Shown one piece after another: positions 33,015 to 41,294 of a stretch of DNA of 64,000 nucleotides. How positions within the stretch are numbered: position 1 is the stretch's first letter; each line of letters begins with the position of its first letter. Both the position numbers and the translations under genes were made by a program. Location: positions 92,384-156,383 of the forward strand of contig CAWFXV010000010.1 in the NCBI GenBank assembly GCA_963819885.1, in the 5' to 3' direction. The notes under the pieces are model-generated. The model saw only the letters and a program-made list of their open reading frames with translations, had not been told where the DNA came from and searched no databases. This DNA is from JACVRX01 sp963819885. GTDB taxonomy: Bacteria > Actinomycetota > Actinomycetes > Jiangellales > Jiangellaceae.

Positions 33015-34046
33015 ATGCACGTTCCGGATGGATTTCTCGACGTTCAGACCTCAGTCGCGACCGGACTCGTGGCGGCGGCGACGGTGGGTCTGGCGCTGCG
33101 GAGATCCCGTGCCGAGCTCGACGAGCGCACTGCGCCGCTGGCCGGGCTGACGGCTGCGTTCATCTTCGCTGTTCAGATGCTCAACTTTCCGGTCGGGGTG
33201 GGAACCAGTGGACACCTGATCGGCGGCGCGTTGGCTGCGGCACTGGTTGGTCCGTGGACGGCGGTGTTATGCGTCTCAGTAGTCCTGGTCGTACAAGCCG
33301 TGTTGTTCGCCGACGGCGGGCTCACCGCGCTCGGCACCAATATCACGCTGATGGCGGTCGTGACGGTCGCCGTCGGCTGGGCCGTGATCAAACTCGTTTT
33401 GACGGTCTTGCCGAAACGCGCCAACTCGGTGGTGCCGGCTGCAGCGATCGGCGCGCTGGTGTCTGTGCCGGCAGTCGCTGCGGTATTTGTCGCGCTCTAC
33501 GCCGTCGGTGGCGAGGCAAGCCTGCCGATCGGAGCCCTCGTCGCCAGCATGCTCGGCTGGCACACGCTCATCGGGATCGGTGAGGCGGTCATCACCGGCC
33601 TCACCGTTGGCGCCGTCGTGGCCGTCCGGCCCGATCTGGTCTATGCGGCGCGTGGTCTGCGACCGGTGTTGCAGGTCCGCCAACGGGACGGCTCGATGGT
33701 GCCCGTCGCGGTCGAGCAGCGCGCCGGCCGGCAGGCTCGCTCAGCACGGGCAGTGATCGTGGTCGGCACCGCGATGGCGCTGGCCCTGGCCGGCGTCGTC
33801 AGCTTCTTCGCCAGCAGCAACCCGGATGGGCTGGACTACGTCGCAGCCGAACAGGGCTTCCTGGCAACCGCACGCGATCATCTTCTCGGCGACTTTGCTT
33901 TTGCTGACTACGGTGCTGTCGGCGGTATACCGGTGGGGCTGGCGGGTGTACTCGGCGTGTTGATCAGCGTCGTTGTCGGCTGGCTCGTGCTCCGCTGGGC
34001 GGCCCGGCGCTCAGCCGCTGACAATGCCAGAGCTTTGAGCCGGTGA
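33015..34046 (+). CDS. ECF-type cobalt/nickel transporter substrate component, CbiM-CbiN fusion
   Basis: This 343-residue membrane protein is the metal-specific S component of an energy-coupling-factor importer. It begins Met-His-Val-Pro-Asp-Gly-Phe; in this family the N-terminal Met1-His2 amino group and side chain bind Ni2+/Co2+, which fixes the start at 33015 (AGAGGAGA upstream). About seven segments follow with NFPVGVGTSGHLIGGALAA and GWHTLIGIGEAVITGL. The last 110 residues (SSNPDGLDYVAAEQGF and two hydrophobic segments) look like a fused CbiN/NikN. Nickel versus cobalt cannot be told from the sequence; the Nur-like box favours nickel. Confidence 0.88.
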   Translation: MHVPDGFLDVQTSVATGLVAAATVGLALRRSRAELDERTAPLAGLTAAFIFAVQMLNFPVGVGTSGHLIGGALAAALVGPWTAVLCVSVVLVVQAVLFADGGLTALGTNITLMAVVTVAVGWAVIKLVLTVLPKRANSVVPAAAIGALVSVPAVAAVFVALYAVGGEASLPIGALVASMLGWHTLIGIGEAVITGLTVGAVVAVRPDLVYAARGLRPVLQVRQRDGSMVPVAVEQRAGRQARSARAVIVVGTAMALALAGVVSFFASSNPDGLDYVAAEQGFLATARDHLLGDFAFADYGAVGGIPVGLAGVLGVLISVVVGWLVLRWAARRSAADNARALSR

Positions 34047-34813
34047 CGATGGCCGGCGGCCACGCTCACCTGCTCTACCGGCACGGCGACTCCTTCGTCC
34101 ACCGGCTGCCAGCGCAGGTCAAGCTGGTCTCGTTGCTCGCCTTCGTGCTGGTCGTCGTCGCGACACCGGCTGGACGGTATTGGGCCTTCGGTGCCTACGC
34201 CGCCCTGCTCGCAGCTGTGGCGTTGGTGGCCGGGATCCCGGGCCGGTTCGTGCTCCGCCGGATGGTTGTCGAGATCCCGTTCGTCATCTTTGCCGTGCTG
34301 ATACCGCTCGTCGCCACGGGAGAGCGGATCGACGTCCTCGGGCTGTCTGTGAGCGAAGCCGGGCTGGTCTCAGCCTGGAACCTGTTGGCGAAGGGAACCC
34401 TCGGCGTGGTGGCATCGATCCTGCTCGCCTCTACGACCGACGCCCGTGAGGTACTCGTCGGTCTGCAGCGCCTGCGACTGCCCGCCCGGATGGTGGAGAT
34501 CGCGTCGTTCATGGTCCGCTACCTCGACGTCGTCGCCGGGGAGATGCACCGGATGCGCGTGGCGCGGGAGTCCCGTGGCTTCCAGGCACGGCACCTGGGT
34601 CACCTCCAGGTGGTGGCGCAAGGAGCCGGCGCGCTGTTCATCCGCACCTACGAGCGAGGGGAGCGGGTCCATCTCGCCATGTTGTCCCGGGGATACGCGG
34701 GCTCGATGCCAGTGGTCAACCCGACACCGGCCGGTCCAGCCGCCTGGGCCGGCGGTCTCCTGCTTCCGGTGACCGCCCTCGCCGTGGCTCTCGCAGGGGG
34801 TATCTGGACATGA
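34043..34813 (+). CDS. ECF transporter transmembrane component, CbiQ type
   Basis: This 256-residue T component couples ATP hydrolysis to the metal-binding subunit. It has about five membrane segments and the two short Ala/Ser-Arg-Gly motifs that contact the ATPases (VARESRGFQ near residue 175 and MLSRGYAGS near residue 216). The start GTG overlaps the CbiMN stop; an ATG two codons later is also possible. The stop overlaps the ATPase start, so all three are translationally coupled. Confidence 0.87.
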   Translation: MTMAGGHAHLLYRHGDSFVHRLPAQVKLVSLLAFVLVVVATPAGRYWAFGAYAALLAAVALVAGIPGRFVLRRMVVEIPFVIFAVLIPLVATGERIDVLGLSVSEAGLVSAWNLLAKGTLGVVASILLASTTDAREVLVGLQRLRLPARMVEIASFMVRYLDVVAGEMHRMRVARESRGFQARHLGHLQVVAQGAGALFIRTYERGERVHLAMLSRGYAGSMPVVNPTPAGPAAWAGGLLLPVTALAVALAGGIWT

Positions 34814-35619
34814 CGTCCTCCCTCCAAGTCGAGGGTCTCGCGTTCGCCTACCCCGACGGGCACCAGGCGCTGTTCGGTATCGACCTGAATGTCGAGCGTG
34901 GCGAGCGGGTGGCGCTCCTCGGCCCTAACGGCGCCGGCAAGACCACCCTGGTGCTCCACCTCAACGGCATCCTCTCCGGTGGAGCCGGCACCGTCCGGAT
35001 CGCCGGCCTGGCGGTACGTCCGGATGATCGGGACACCTTGCGCGAGATCCGCCGCCGGGTCGGCATCGTGTTCCAGGATCCCGACGACCAGCTGTTCATG
35101 CCGACGGTGCGTGACGACGTGGCGTTCGGACCGGCGAACCTCGGACTGCGCGGGCCCGAACTCGAGGCCAGGGTGGCGGCGGCGCTGGCTGCTGTCGGCA
35201 TGGCAGAGGTAGCCGATCGGCCGCCACACCATCTCTCGTTCGGCCAGCGGCGTCGGATCGCGGTGGCCACTGTCTTGGCGATGGAACCCGAGATCCTGGT
35301 CCTTGACGAACCCACCAGCAACCTTGACCCAGCCAGCCGCCGCGAGCTGGCCGAGGTGCTCGATTCGTTGCCGGTCACCCTGCTGGTCGTGACGCACGAC
35401 CTGCCGTACGCCTTGGAGCTCTGCGAACGCTCGGTGGTCCTGTCGGCCGGGTCGATCGTCGCCGACGGTCCTACCGCCGACGTACTCGGTGATGGGGGCC
35501 TGTTGCGTCGCCACCGGCTTGAACTGCCCTACGGTTTCGATCCCACCGCTGTCTCCGGGCGCCGAACTCGGTACGGTGGTGCCCGGCCAGCCAACTCCTT
35601 CTCCGGACGGTGCCAGTGA
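34810..35619 (+). CDS. ECF transporter ATP-binding component, CbiO type
   Basis: This 269-residue ATPase drives the nickel/cobalt importer. Walker A is GPNGAGKTT near residue 39. The Q-loop is GIVFQDPDDQLFMPTV. The signature is LSFGQRRRIAVA and Walker B reads ILVLDEPTSNLDP. A VVTHDLPYAL H-loop follows. The signature LSFGQ in place of LSGGQ is common in CbiO-like ATPases. Only one ATPase gene is present, so it probably acts as a homodimer. Confidence 0.9.
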   Translation: MTSSLQVEGLAFAYPDGHQALFGIDLNVERGERVALLGPNGAGKTTLVLHLNGILSGGAGTVRIAGLAVRPDDRDTLREIRRRVGIVFQDPDDQLFMPTVRDDVAFGPANLGLRGPELEARVAAALAAVGMAEVADRPPHHLSFGQRRRIAVATVLAMEPEILVLDEPTSNLDPASRRELAEVLDSLPVTLLVVTHDLPYALELCERSVVLSAGSIVADGPTADVLGDGGLLRRHRLELPYGFDPTAVSGRRTRYGGARPANSFSGRCQ

Positions 35620-35930
35620 GCGTGCAGGACAACGTTCTGCCGGCGTCACGTCAGCCGGTGCCCGGCCCTGCCAAGGCTGAACCACCTCGGCAACGGACCC
35701 CGGACGAGATCGAGCAGGAGATGGCCGAGACGACGCAGCGGCTGGTGTCCCGGGTCGACGAGCTCGTCTACCGGGTGCACCCGCGACAGCTGGTTCGTCG
35801 CGGCGTGGCGGACCTGAAGGCGAAGCTCGTCGAACCGGACGGACGCCCGAGGAACGAGCTAGTCGGGGCCGCCATTGGCGCGCTCGTCGGTCTCGCAGTG
35901 CTGGCCTGGCGGTCACGCCGCCAAAGCTGA
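35616..35930 (+). CDS. DUF3618 protein with C-terminal membrane segment
   Basis: This 104-residue protein has the DUF3618 core (RTPDEIEQEMAETTQRLVSRVDELVYRVHPRQLVRRGVADLKAKL), a helical amphipathic stretch, and a single C-terminal hydrophobic segment (LVGAAIGALVGLAVLAW) with a basic end. It is thus probably a tail-anchored membrane protein. Function is unknown. The GTG at 35616 overlaps the ATPase stop (GTGA), which suggests it is translated with the transporter operon, though the families are not otherwise linked. Confidence 0.75.
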   Translation: MSVQDNVLPASRQPVPGPAKAEPPRQRTPDEIEQEMAETTQRLVSRVDELVYRVHPRQLVRRGVADLKAKLVEPDGRPRNELVGAAIGALVGLAVLAWRSRRQS

Positions 35931-35942
35931 GCGACCTACCCG

Positions 35943-35948
35943 TAGGCT
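35943..35948 (+). promoter_or_regulatory. -10 element of a probably leaderless promoter
   Basis: TAGGCT lies six bases before the GTG at 35955, the same spacing as for the genes at 6772 and 9858. Confidence 0.5.
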
Positions 35949-35954
35949 CGGCCC

Positions 35955-36284
35955 GTGCCCACCTCGCCGGACAAGCTGCCCATGCGGATGCTGCACGATC
36001 GCGTGCTCGTAGCTCTCGACGGCGAGGCCGGGGAACGCCGGTCCTCGGCCGGCATCGTGATCCCGGCCACGGCAGCGGTCGGCCGGCGGCTGTCCTGGGC
36101 TCGCGTGGTCGCCGTCGGCGGCAACGTGCGCACGGTCGAGGTCGGTGACCGGGTGATGTTCGACCCTTCCGACCGCGCCGAGGTCGAGGTCCGTGGCGAC
36201 GACTACGTCCTGCTCCGTGAGCGCGACCTGCACGCCGTCGCCTCCGAGCGGCTGGAGGACGGGCAGACCGGCCTCTACCTGTAG
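35955..36284 (+). CDS. GroES-family co-chaperonin-like protein, unlinked to groEL
   Basis: This 109-residue protein has the Cpn10 beta-barrel pattern (LPMRMLHDRVLVALDGEAGERRSSAGIVIP, then GDRVMFDPSDRAEVEVRGDDYVLLRERDLHAV). It has extra terminal residues and no GroEL gene beside it, and the mobile loop (GERRSSAGIVIP) is retained. It is probably a second, specialised GroES-like protein, common in actinobacteria; whether it binds GroEL is unknown. Confidence 0.78.
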   Translation: MPTSPDKLPMRMLHDRVLVALDGEAGERRSSAGIVIPATAAVGRRLSWARVVAVGGNVRTVEVGDRVMFDPSDRAEVEVRGDDYVLLRERDLHAVASERLEDGQTGLYL

Positions 36285-36318
36285 AGGCCTGCCGCGCCGT
36301 GTCTGGTGAGCTTCGCAG

Positions 36319-37308
36319 ATGAGCGCAGACCTACGGCCGATGCTGGCGATCGCCGGAAAACTCCCGCCCGCGGATCAGGACAGCCGATGGGCATACGAGC
36401 TGAAGTGGGACGGGGTTCGGATTCTCGCCCACGTTCGCCCCGATCAGGTCCGACTCGTCGGACGCTCCGGAATCGACGCGACGATCGCCTATCCGGAGTT
36501 GAGGGGCCTGGCCAGCGCGCTCGGGGGACGAACGGCCACTCTCGACGGTGAAGTTGCCGTCATCGGCCCGGACGGGAGCTCTGACTTCCAGGCACTCGCG
36601 CCGCGGATGCACGTTCGGTCGACTGCCCGAGCTCATGAGCTCGCGGTTCGGGTGCCGGTAACCTATGCAGTCTTCGACGTGTTGAGGGTGGACGGGCGCT
36701 CGACCACCTCCCTGCCTTATCTGCGCCGGCGTGAGGTTCTCGAGGGCCTGCTGGAGTCCGGGTCGCATTGGCAGGTTTCCCCGTCGTTCGCCGGTGGCGG
36801 CCGGGATCTGCTCGAGGCAAGCCGGCGGATGGGCATCGAGGGGATCGTGGCGAAACGACTGGACTCCCCGTACCGACCCGGTCAACGGTCACCGGACTGG
36901 ATCAAGATCAAGAATCTGCTCACCCAGGAGGTCGTCCTGGGTGGGTACACCGTGGGGGAAGGTCGGCGGTCGAGCACGTTCGGCTCCTTGCTGCTCGGCC
37001 TGCCCGTTCCGGACGGGCTGACCTACGTCGGTGCCGTCGGTACCGGATTCGACGACGCCGCCCTGGAAGAGCTGAGCGGACAGCTGCGCAGGCTCGACCA
37101 CCCCGAATCCCCGTTCGTCGGCGGCGTCGACCCACGCCATGCCCGAGCGGCACGGTGGATTCGACCAGAGCTGGTGGGGGAGGTCGCCTACGGTCAGTGG
37201 ACCGCTGACAACCGGATGCGACATCCGGTCTGGCGCGGACTACGAACGGACAAGACCCCGGCAGAAGTGGTCCGCGAGGTCCAGGGTTCTCACCTCGGCA
37301 GCGGGTAG
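36319..37308 (+). CDS. ligC: ATP-dependent DNA ligase, LigC type
   Basis: This 329-residue ligase seals DNA nicks with ATP. The adenylated lysine is in YELKWDGVRI (KxDG) near residue 30. Downstream nucleotidyltransferase motifs include TLDGEVAVIGPDG, VTYAVFDVLRVDG, GIEGIVAKRLDSPYRPGQRSPDWIKIK and an OB-fold C-terminus (YVGAVGTGF). It lacks polymerase and nuclease domains, as in mycobacterial LigC. The gene is convergent with a Prim-Pol gene and overlaps it by 19 bases. Mycobacterial Prim-PolC and LigC cooperate in gap repair, so a common pathway is likely. Confidence 0.9.
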   Translation: MSADLRPMLAIAGKLPPADQDSRWAYELKWDGVRILAHVRPDQVRLVGRSGIDATIAYPELRGLASALGGRTATLDGEVAVIGPDGSSDFQALAPRMHVRSTARAHELAVRVPVTYAVFDVLRVDGRSTTSLPYLRRREVLEGLLESGSHWQVSPSFAGGGRDLLEASRRMGIEGIVAKRLDSPYRPGQRSPDWIKIKNLLTQEVVLGGYTVGEGRRSSTFGSLLLGLPVPDGLTYVGAVGTGFDDAALEELSGQLRRLDHPESPFVGGVDPRHARAARWIRPELVGEVAYGQWTADNRMRHPVWRGLRTDKTPAEVVREVQGSHLGSG

Positions 37309-38219
37309 GCCTCCTCGTGCAGCGGTGCGGTCAGATCGCCGAGCTCGTCGACGCGGGCGAGCACGTCACGGTCGTCGAACCGCAGCGGCAACCTGGTGCG
37401 GGCGGCCGACCGGGCGGCCCGCTCCACTTCCTCCCAGGTCACCGGTGTCGAGACGGTCGGCTGCTCACGGCCCCGCAGCGAGTAGGGCGCGACGGTCGTC
37501 TTCGCAGCGTTGTTCTGGCTCCAGTCGACCAGCACCTTGCCGCCGCGTAACCGCTTCTCCATCCGGGAGACGACCAGCCGGGGGTGCTCCTTCTCCAGCC
37601 GTTCGGCGAGCTGGCGGGCGTACCCGTGGACAGCACTCACATCGGCCTTCGCATCCAGTGGGACATACATCTGCATGCCCTTCGAGCCGCTGGTCTTCGG
37701 GTACGCCAGCAGCCCGTCATCAGCCAGCTCCTCGGCGAGGAGCAGCGCCACCTGGCAGCACTCGATCACGTTTGCCGGAGCACCCGGGTCGAGGTCGACC
37801 ACCAGGCGGTCGGGGTTTCGTGGCCGCTCATCATGGACTCGCCATTGCGGTACGTGCATCTCCAGCACGGCGAGATTGGCCAGCCAGACCAGCGTCGGCA
37901 GGTCGTTGCAGACGACGTAGGTGACCGTCTCCCGGTCACGAGTACTACCTGGTGACGGCAACGTCACCGTGCGCACCCAGCGCGGGGTACCTCGCGGGGC
38001 GTTCTTCTCGAAGAAGCTGGGGGCCGCGACGCCGTCGGGCCAGCGCTTGCGAGTCAACGGCCGGTCGGCGAGGTGGGGCAGCAGGACAGGCGCGATCCGG
38101 GTGTAGTAGTCGATCACCTCGGCCTTCGCGGTACCGGATTCCGGGTAGAGGATCTTGTCCAGGTTGGACAGCCCGAGCTTTCGACCGTCGACCTCGACGG
38201 TGACCTTCTGTGCCGCCAT
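37290..38219 (-). CDS. LigD-like primase-polymerase (Prim-PolC type)
   Basis: This 309-residue archaeo-eukaryotic primase-superfamily polymerase fills short gaps and can add ribonucleotides. It has the LigD polymerase-domain start (VTVEVDGRKLGLSNLDKILYPESGTAKAEVIDYYTRIAPVLLPHL), the catalytic DLDPG (RLVVDLDPGAP) aspartates, the SGSKGMQMYVPL loop and the KVLVDWSQNNAAKTTVAPYSLRG motif. Nuclease and ligase domains are absent, matching mycobacterial Prim-PolC beside LigC. The ATG at 38219 matches the usual family start; the long frame beyond it runs antisense into the next genes. Confidence 0.9.
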   Translation of the reverse strand: MAAQKVTVEVDGRKLGLSNLDKILYPESGTAKAEVIDYYTRIAPVLLPHLADRPLTRKRWPDGVAAPSFFEKNAPRGTPRWVRTVTLPSPGSTRDRETVTYVVCNDLPTLVWLANLAVLEMHVPQWRVHDERPRNPDRLVVDLDPGAPANVIECCQVALLLAEELADDGLLAYPKTSGSKGMQMYVPLDAKADVSAVHGYARQLAERLEKEHPRLVVSRMEKRLRGGKVLVDWSQNNAAKTTVAPYSLRGREQPTVSTPVTWEEVERAARSAARTRLPLRFDDRDVLARVDELGDLTAPLHEEAYPLPR

Positions 38220-38427
38220 GGGCACAGTCTGCCCACCGGTGTGGTGTTTCCCCAGCCGTGTCGGGGGTAAGCGGGCCAGGTGTCCAGCTGTTGAAGGGAG
38301 TGGCCGGTGACCCCGTCCTTGCGCGCCGGCCGGCTGACCGCACTGGTGTTGTGGATTGGGGCTAGCGTTGCCCGGGCATGAACGGCGCAGCATGTCGCCC
38401 TGACATGCCCTGGTGAACGGAGGGTTC

Positions 38428-38676
38428 ATGACGCTCAACGACGACGACATGCAGACCAGCGGGGTGGACGGCACGGTCGACGACCTCGGCGGTGAGGGCC
38501 TCGGCGCCGGCGGCGTCACCGGTGACGGCGGAGCCGACGGTGGCGCTGGCGAAGGACCGCTGGACGGCGGCGCAGACTCGCATGGGACCGACGGTGGGGC
38601 CGATGGCGGAGCCACCGAGGAGGGCACTGACGGCGGAGCCGACGGAGGCGCCGACAGCGGAGCGGGCCCGTCCTGA
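38428..38676 (+). CDS. Small acidic DGGAD-repeat protein
   Basis: This 82-residue protein has a short N-terminal part (MTLNDDDMQTSGVDGTVDDLG). The rest is composed almost entirely of Asp, Gly, Ala, Glu and Thr, with repeated DGGADGG units separated by short variable pieces (EGPL, SHGT, TEEGT). It has no Lys, Arg or Cys and must be disordered. Similar actinobacterial proteins have been called BatC, without a function. It lies 11 bases before a JmjC-type oxygenase gene, so it may be that enzyme's substrate. GGAGGG precedes the ATG by only four bases; a GTG at 38413 is an alternative. Confidence 0.65.
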   Translation: MTLNDDDMQTSGVDGTVDDLGGEGLGAGGVTGDGGADGGAGEGPLDGGADSHGTDGGADGGATEEGTDGGADGGADSGAGPS

Positions 38677-38687
38677 CGGACTCGCCA

Positions 38688-39942
38688 ATGATCACGCCGG
38701 GCGGTATTCACCGCCCGGCGTTGGCGCGTTGTGTGTACGTCGAGCCCGATGAGTTCGCCGACGCTTATTGGGGTCGGGTCTATCTGCACTCCACCGCCGC
38801 CGATCTCGAGGCGGCCGGCCGTATCCCGGGATACACCGACCTGCTGAGCCCCGACGGCGTCGATGAGCTGCTCAGCCGAACGCGGGCTGCGAGCGCCGTT
38901 CCTGCGCATCGCGCACGAGGGCACGGTCCTGCCGAGCCGCCAATTCACCGGATCTGGCGGCGCGGGCGCCGAGATCGCCGACCAGGTTCTCGACGAAAAG
39001 GTCCTCGACCGCTATGCCGAAGGCGCCACGCTGGTACTGCAGGGGCTGCACCGCCTCTGGCCACCCCTGATCGAATTCGCCGGCGAATTGTCGGCGGAGC
39101 TCGTCGCGCCGGTGGGCGTGAACGCCTATGCAACACCGCCCGCCAGCCGCGGTTTTGCCACCCACTACGACACCCACGACGTCTTTGTGCTGCAGGTCGC
39201 CGGACGAAAGCGGTGGCGAGTGCACGCGCCGGTGCTGCATGATCCGCTCGAGCAGCAGGATTCGGGTCGACACCTCGACGAGGTCGGCACATCCTCGGCT
39301 GCGCCGGCGGCGCTCGACGCGGTCTTGGCACCTGGCGACTCGTTGTACCTGCCTCGGGGTTGGCTGCATTCAGCCGCCGCCCTCGGTGAGCAGTCCCTTC
39401 ACCTCACCCTTGGCGTCCGAGCCATGAATCGGTACTCGCTGGTCGGGGCCCTGCTCGACCTTGCCAGGGAGGAGGAGGCCCTCCGGTCCGGGTTCCCCGT
39501 CGGACTCGACGTGACCGAACCCGACCAACTCGGTCCACATCTTCAGGCCACAGTCGAGGCGCTGCGGGACTGGCTCGGACACGTGGACCCCGACCGTGTC
39601 GCCGCACAGCTACGTCCGCGTGCCTGGCGGGCCACCCGAGCGGCCCCGATCCGCCCCCTAGCTCAGACGGTGACGATGGCCGATCTCGACGCTGACACCG
39701 TGCTCGCACCCAGGCGCGGTCTGCACTGGCGGATCACCGCGGGCCAGGGTGACATGGTGACAGTGCACGTCGTCGACCGTGAGATCACCGTGCCTGCCTA
39801 CTGCGAGCCTGCATTGCGCGCGCTGCTGGCCGGTCCGCCAGTGCGAATCGGCGACCTCCCGCAACTCGGCGCGGCTGATCAACTCACCTTTGCCCGGCGG
39901 ATGCTGCGCGAAGCGCTCGTCGTCCCGGCCGAGAAGGGGTAG
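38688..39942 (+). pseudogene. JmjC/cupin-type 2-oxoglutarate oxygenase, interrupted by +1 shift
   Basis: Two frames together give one protein of about 417 residues. Frame one (38688-38879) encodes PALARCVYVEPDEFADAYWG through VDELLSR. Frame two, from 38881, continues RGLRAPFLRIAHEGTVLPSRQFTGSGGAGAEIADQV. An extra A at 38879/38880 (CGA A CGC) causes the shift. The JmjC core has the iron ligands HYD in GFATHYDTHDVFVLQVAG and a distal histidine in YLPRGWLHSA. A C-terminal winged-helix-like part follows, as in ROX-type protein hydroxylases (YcfD, MINA). It may be inactivated, a sequencing error, or read by frameshifting. Confidence 0.75.
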
Positions 39943-39983
39943 TCGGTCCGCGGACTTCGTCGGTCTCATCCGGTATCGGTGGA

Positions 39984-40012
39984 TTGACGCCCTCTCGGCG
40001 AGGGAATACGGC
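39984..40012 (+). promoter_or_regulatory. Promoter upstream of the 40029 gene pair
   Basis: TTGACG, 17 bases, TACGGC, then 16 bases to the ATG with an AGGAGGA ribosome site. It separates this pair from the JmjC gene, which ends 41 bases before the -35. Confidence 0.5.
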
Positions 40013-40028
40013 TGCAGAGGAGGAAGCC

Positions 40029-40739
40029 ATGTCGTCTTCGCAAGTACTCATCGTGATCGTCGTCCTCGGCCTCGCCGCGCTTGCCGCGGTCGCCTGGTTC
40101 CTGATGCGCCGACGTGAACTGCAACAACGGTTCGGCCCGGAGTACGACCGCACCGTCGAGGAGTCGGACAACCGGCTCGCCGCGGAGAAAGAGCTGAGGG
40201 AACGGGAGAGCCGGCACGCCGAGCTCGAACTCCGCGAACTCGACCCGGCTGCACGCGCGCGGTACACCGAGCAGTGGCAGCAAATCCAGACGCGCTTCGT
40301 CGATGCTCCCGAGAACGCGGTTGGCGCAGCCGACGAGCTGGTCACCGAGTTGATCGCCGAGCGGGGTTATCCGACCGACGACTACGACGAGCGACTGTCC
40401 CATCTGTCCGTCGAGCACGCCCGCGTCCTCAGTGACTACCGGGAGGCGCACGACATCAACCTGCGTAACCAGCGCGGCGAGGCCACCACCGAGCAGCTCC
40501 GGCTCGCGGTCCTGCACTACCGCTCACTCGTCACCGACCTACTCGGCGACGAGACCGCCGATGAGACCGACGACGCGGTCCGAGCGGACGACACACTTCG
40601 AGCGGATGACGCGGTTCGAGCGGACGACACGCTTCAAGCGGATGGCGCTGTTCGAGCGGACGACACGGTTCGAGCGGACGACGTCGTGCAGCCGGACGAT
40701 GCCGGCTACGAAGCGAGGAGAGGCACACCCGATGCGTGA
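40029..40739 (+). CDS. Membrane-anchored protein with hexapeptide repeats, function unknown
   Basis: This 236-residue protein has one N-terminal membrane segment (VLIVIVVLGLAALAAVAWFLM, about residues 6-26). A helical cytoplasmic domain follows (RRELQQRFGPEYDRTVEESDNRLAAEKELRERESRHAEL, then YTEQWQQIQTRFVDAPENAVGAADELVTELIAERGYP and EQLRLAVLHYRSLVTDLL). Residues about 182-223 are seven acidic hexapeptides of the form D-[AT]-[VL]-[RQ]-A-D. The domain recurs in the next gene. It is a known uncharacterised actinobacterial type. The AGGAGGA site fixes the ATG. Repeat number may vary between strains. Confidence 0.72.
   Translation: MSSSQVLIVIVVLGLAALAAVAWFLMRRRELQQRFGPEYDRTVEESDNRLAAEKELRERESRHAELELRELDPAARARYTEQWQQIQTRFVDAPENAVGAADELVTELIAERGYPTDDYDERLSHLSVEHARVLSDYREAHDINLRNQRGEATTEQLRLAVLHYRSLVTDLLGDETADETDDAVRADDTLRADDAVRADDTLQADGAVRADDTVRADDVVQPDDAGYEARRGTPDA
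40572..40697 (+). repeat. Seven tandem 18-base repeats inside a gene
   Basis: Units start at 40572 and repeat every 18 bases, with the core TTCGAGCGGA(C/T)GA(C/T). They encode acidic hexapeptides and keep the frame, so copy-number change would lengthen or shorten the protein without disrupting it. Confidence 0.85.
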
Positions 40740-41205
40740 GGATAGTGACCAGATGGAGCCGACGTTCTCCGAGGCTCAGCGAGATGCCCGGCGTGCTGAC
40801 GGCGAGACGAACATGGACCCCGAGATCGTGAGCGACCGGGACTACGACGGATCAGCCGACACCGCCGATCTGGCAACGGGTGACGACGCCGACCAGCGCG
40901 ATGAGCTGCTGCCGGGCGAGATGGTCGCTGCTCCGGTCGGCGAGCCGTTGGGTGCGGATCAGTCAAGCGGCCTGCGGGACCGCTGGCAGGAGCTGCAGCT
41001 TCGGTTCGTCGACGACCCGCGTGGGGTGGTCACCGAGGCCCAGTCGCTGGTCGCCGAGGCGGTTGAGAGCCTGACAACATCTCTGACCGACCAACAGCAC
41101 GACCTCGACGGTCTGGCATCCGGCGGCAACGGAGACACCGAACAGCTGCGCGTTGCCCTCCAGCGCTACCGCGACTTCTTCGACCGGGTGATCGGCTACG
41201 CCTGA
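40732..41205 (+). CDS. Soluble paralogue of the upstream gene's domain
   Basis: This 157-residue protein is acidic in its first half (residues 1-75, many Asp/Glu, likely disordered). It then has the same helical domain as the gene before it: RDRWQELQLRFVDDPRGVVTEAQSLVAEAVESLTTSLTDQQHDLDGL and DTEQLRVALQRYRDFFDRVIGY. There is no membrane segment. It overlaps the upstream gene by eight bases, so the two are co-translated, and the shared RWQ-x-LQ-x-RFVD-x-P core suggests they may form a heteromer. Function unknown. Confidence 0.7.
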   Translation: MREDSDQMEPTFSEAQRDARRADGETNMDPEIVSDRDYDGSADTADLATGDDADQRDELLPGEMVAAPVGEPLGADQSSGLRDRWQELQLRFVDDPRGVVTEAQSLVAEAVESLTTSLTDQQHDLDGLASGGNGDTEQLRVALQRYRDFFDRVIGYA

Positions 41206-41229
41206 GGTTGAAGCAGTCTCACCTGCCGG

Positions 41230-41278
41230 GATCTTGAGGCATCTGTGGCGGTCGTACCGCCACACCTGTCGCAAGATC
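41230..41278. repeat. 49-base palindromic repeat, copy 1
   Basis: Outer arms GATCTTG and CAAGATC and inner arms TGTGGCGGT and ACCGCCACA (three-base loop CGT) form an elongated hairpin. It lies 16 bases after the stop of the DUF559-type gene. It is 42/49 identical to the copy at 42282 in direct alignment. Confidence 0.85.
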
Positions 41279-41294
41279 ACCGATGGTGGGCCGA

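Noticed and set aside
36632..36645. GAGCTCATGAGCTC perfect palindrome resembling the SorC operator
   Set aside because: It lies inside the ligC coding sequence, far from a promoter, and matches only the short half-site.
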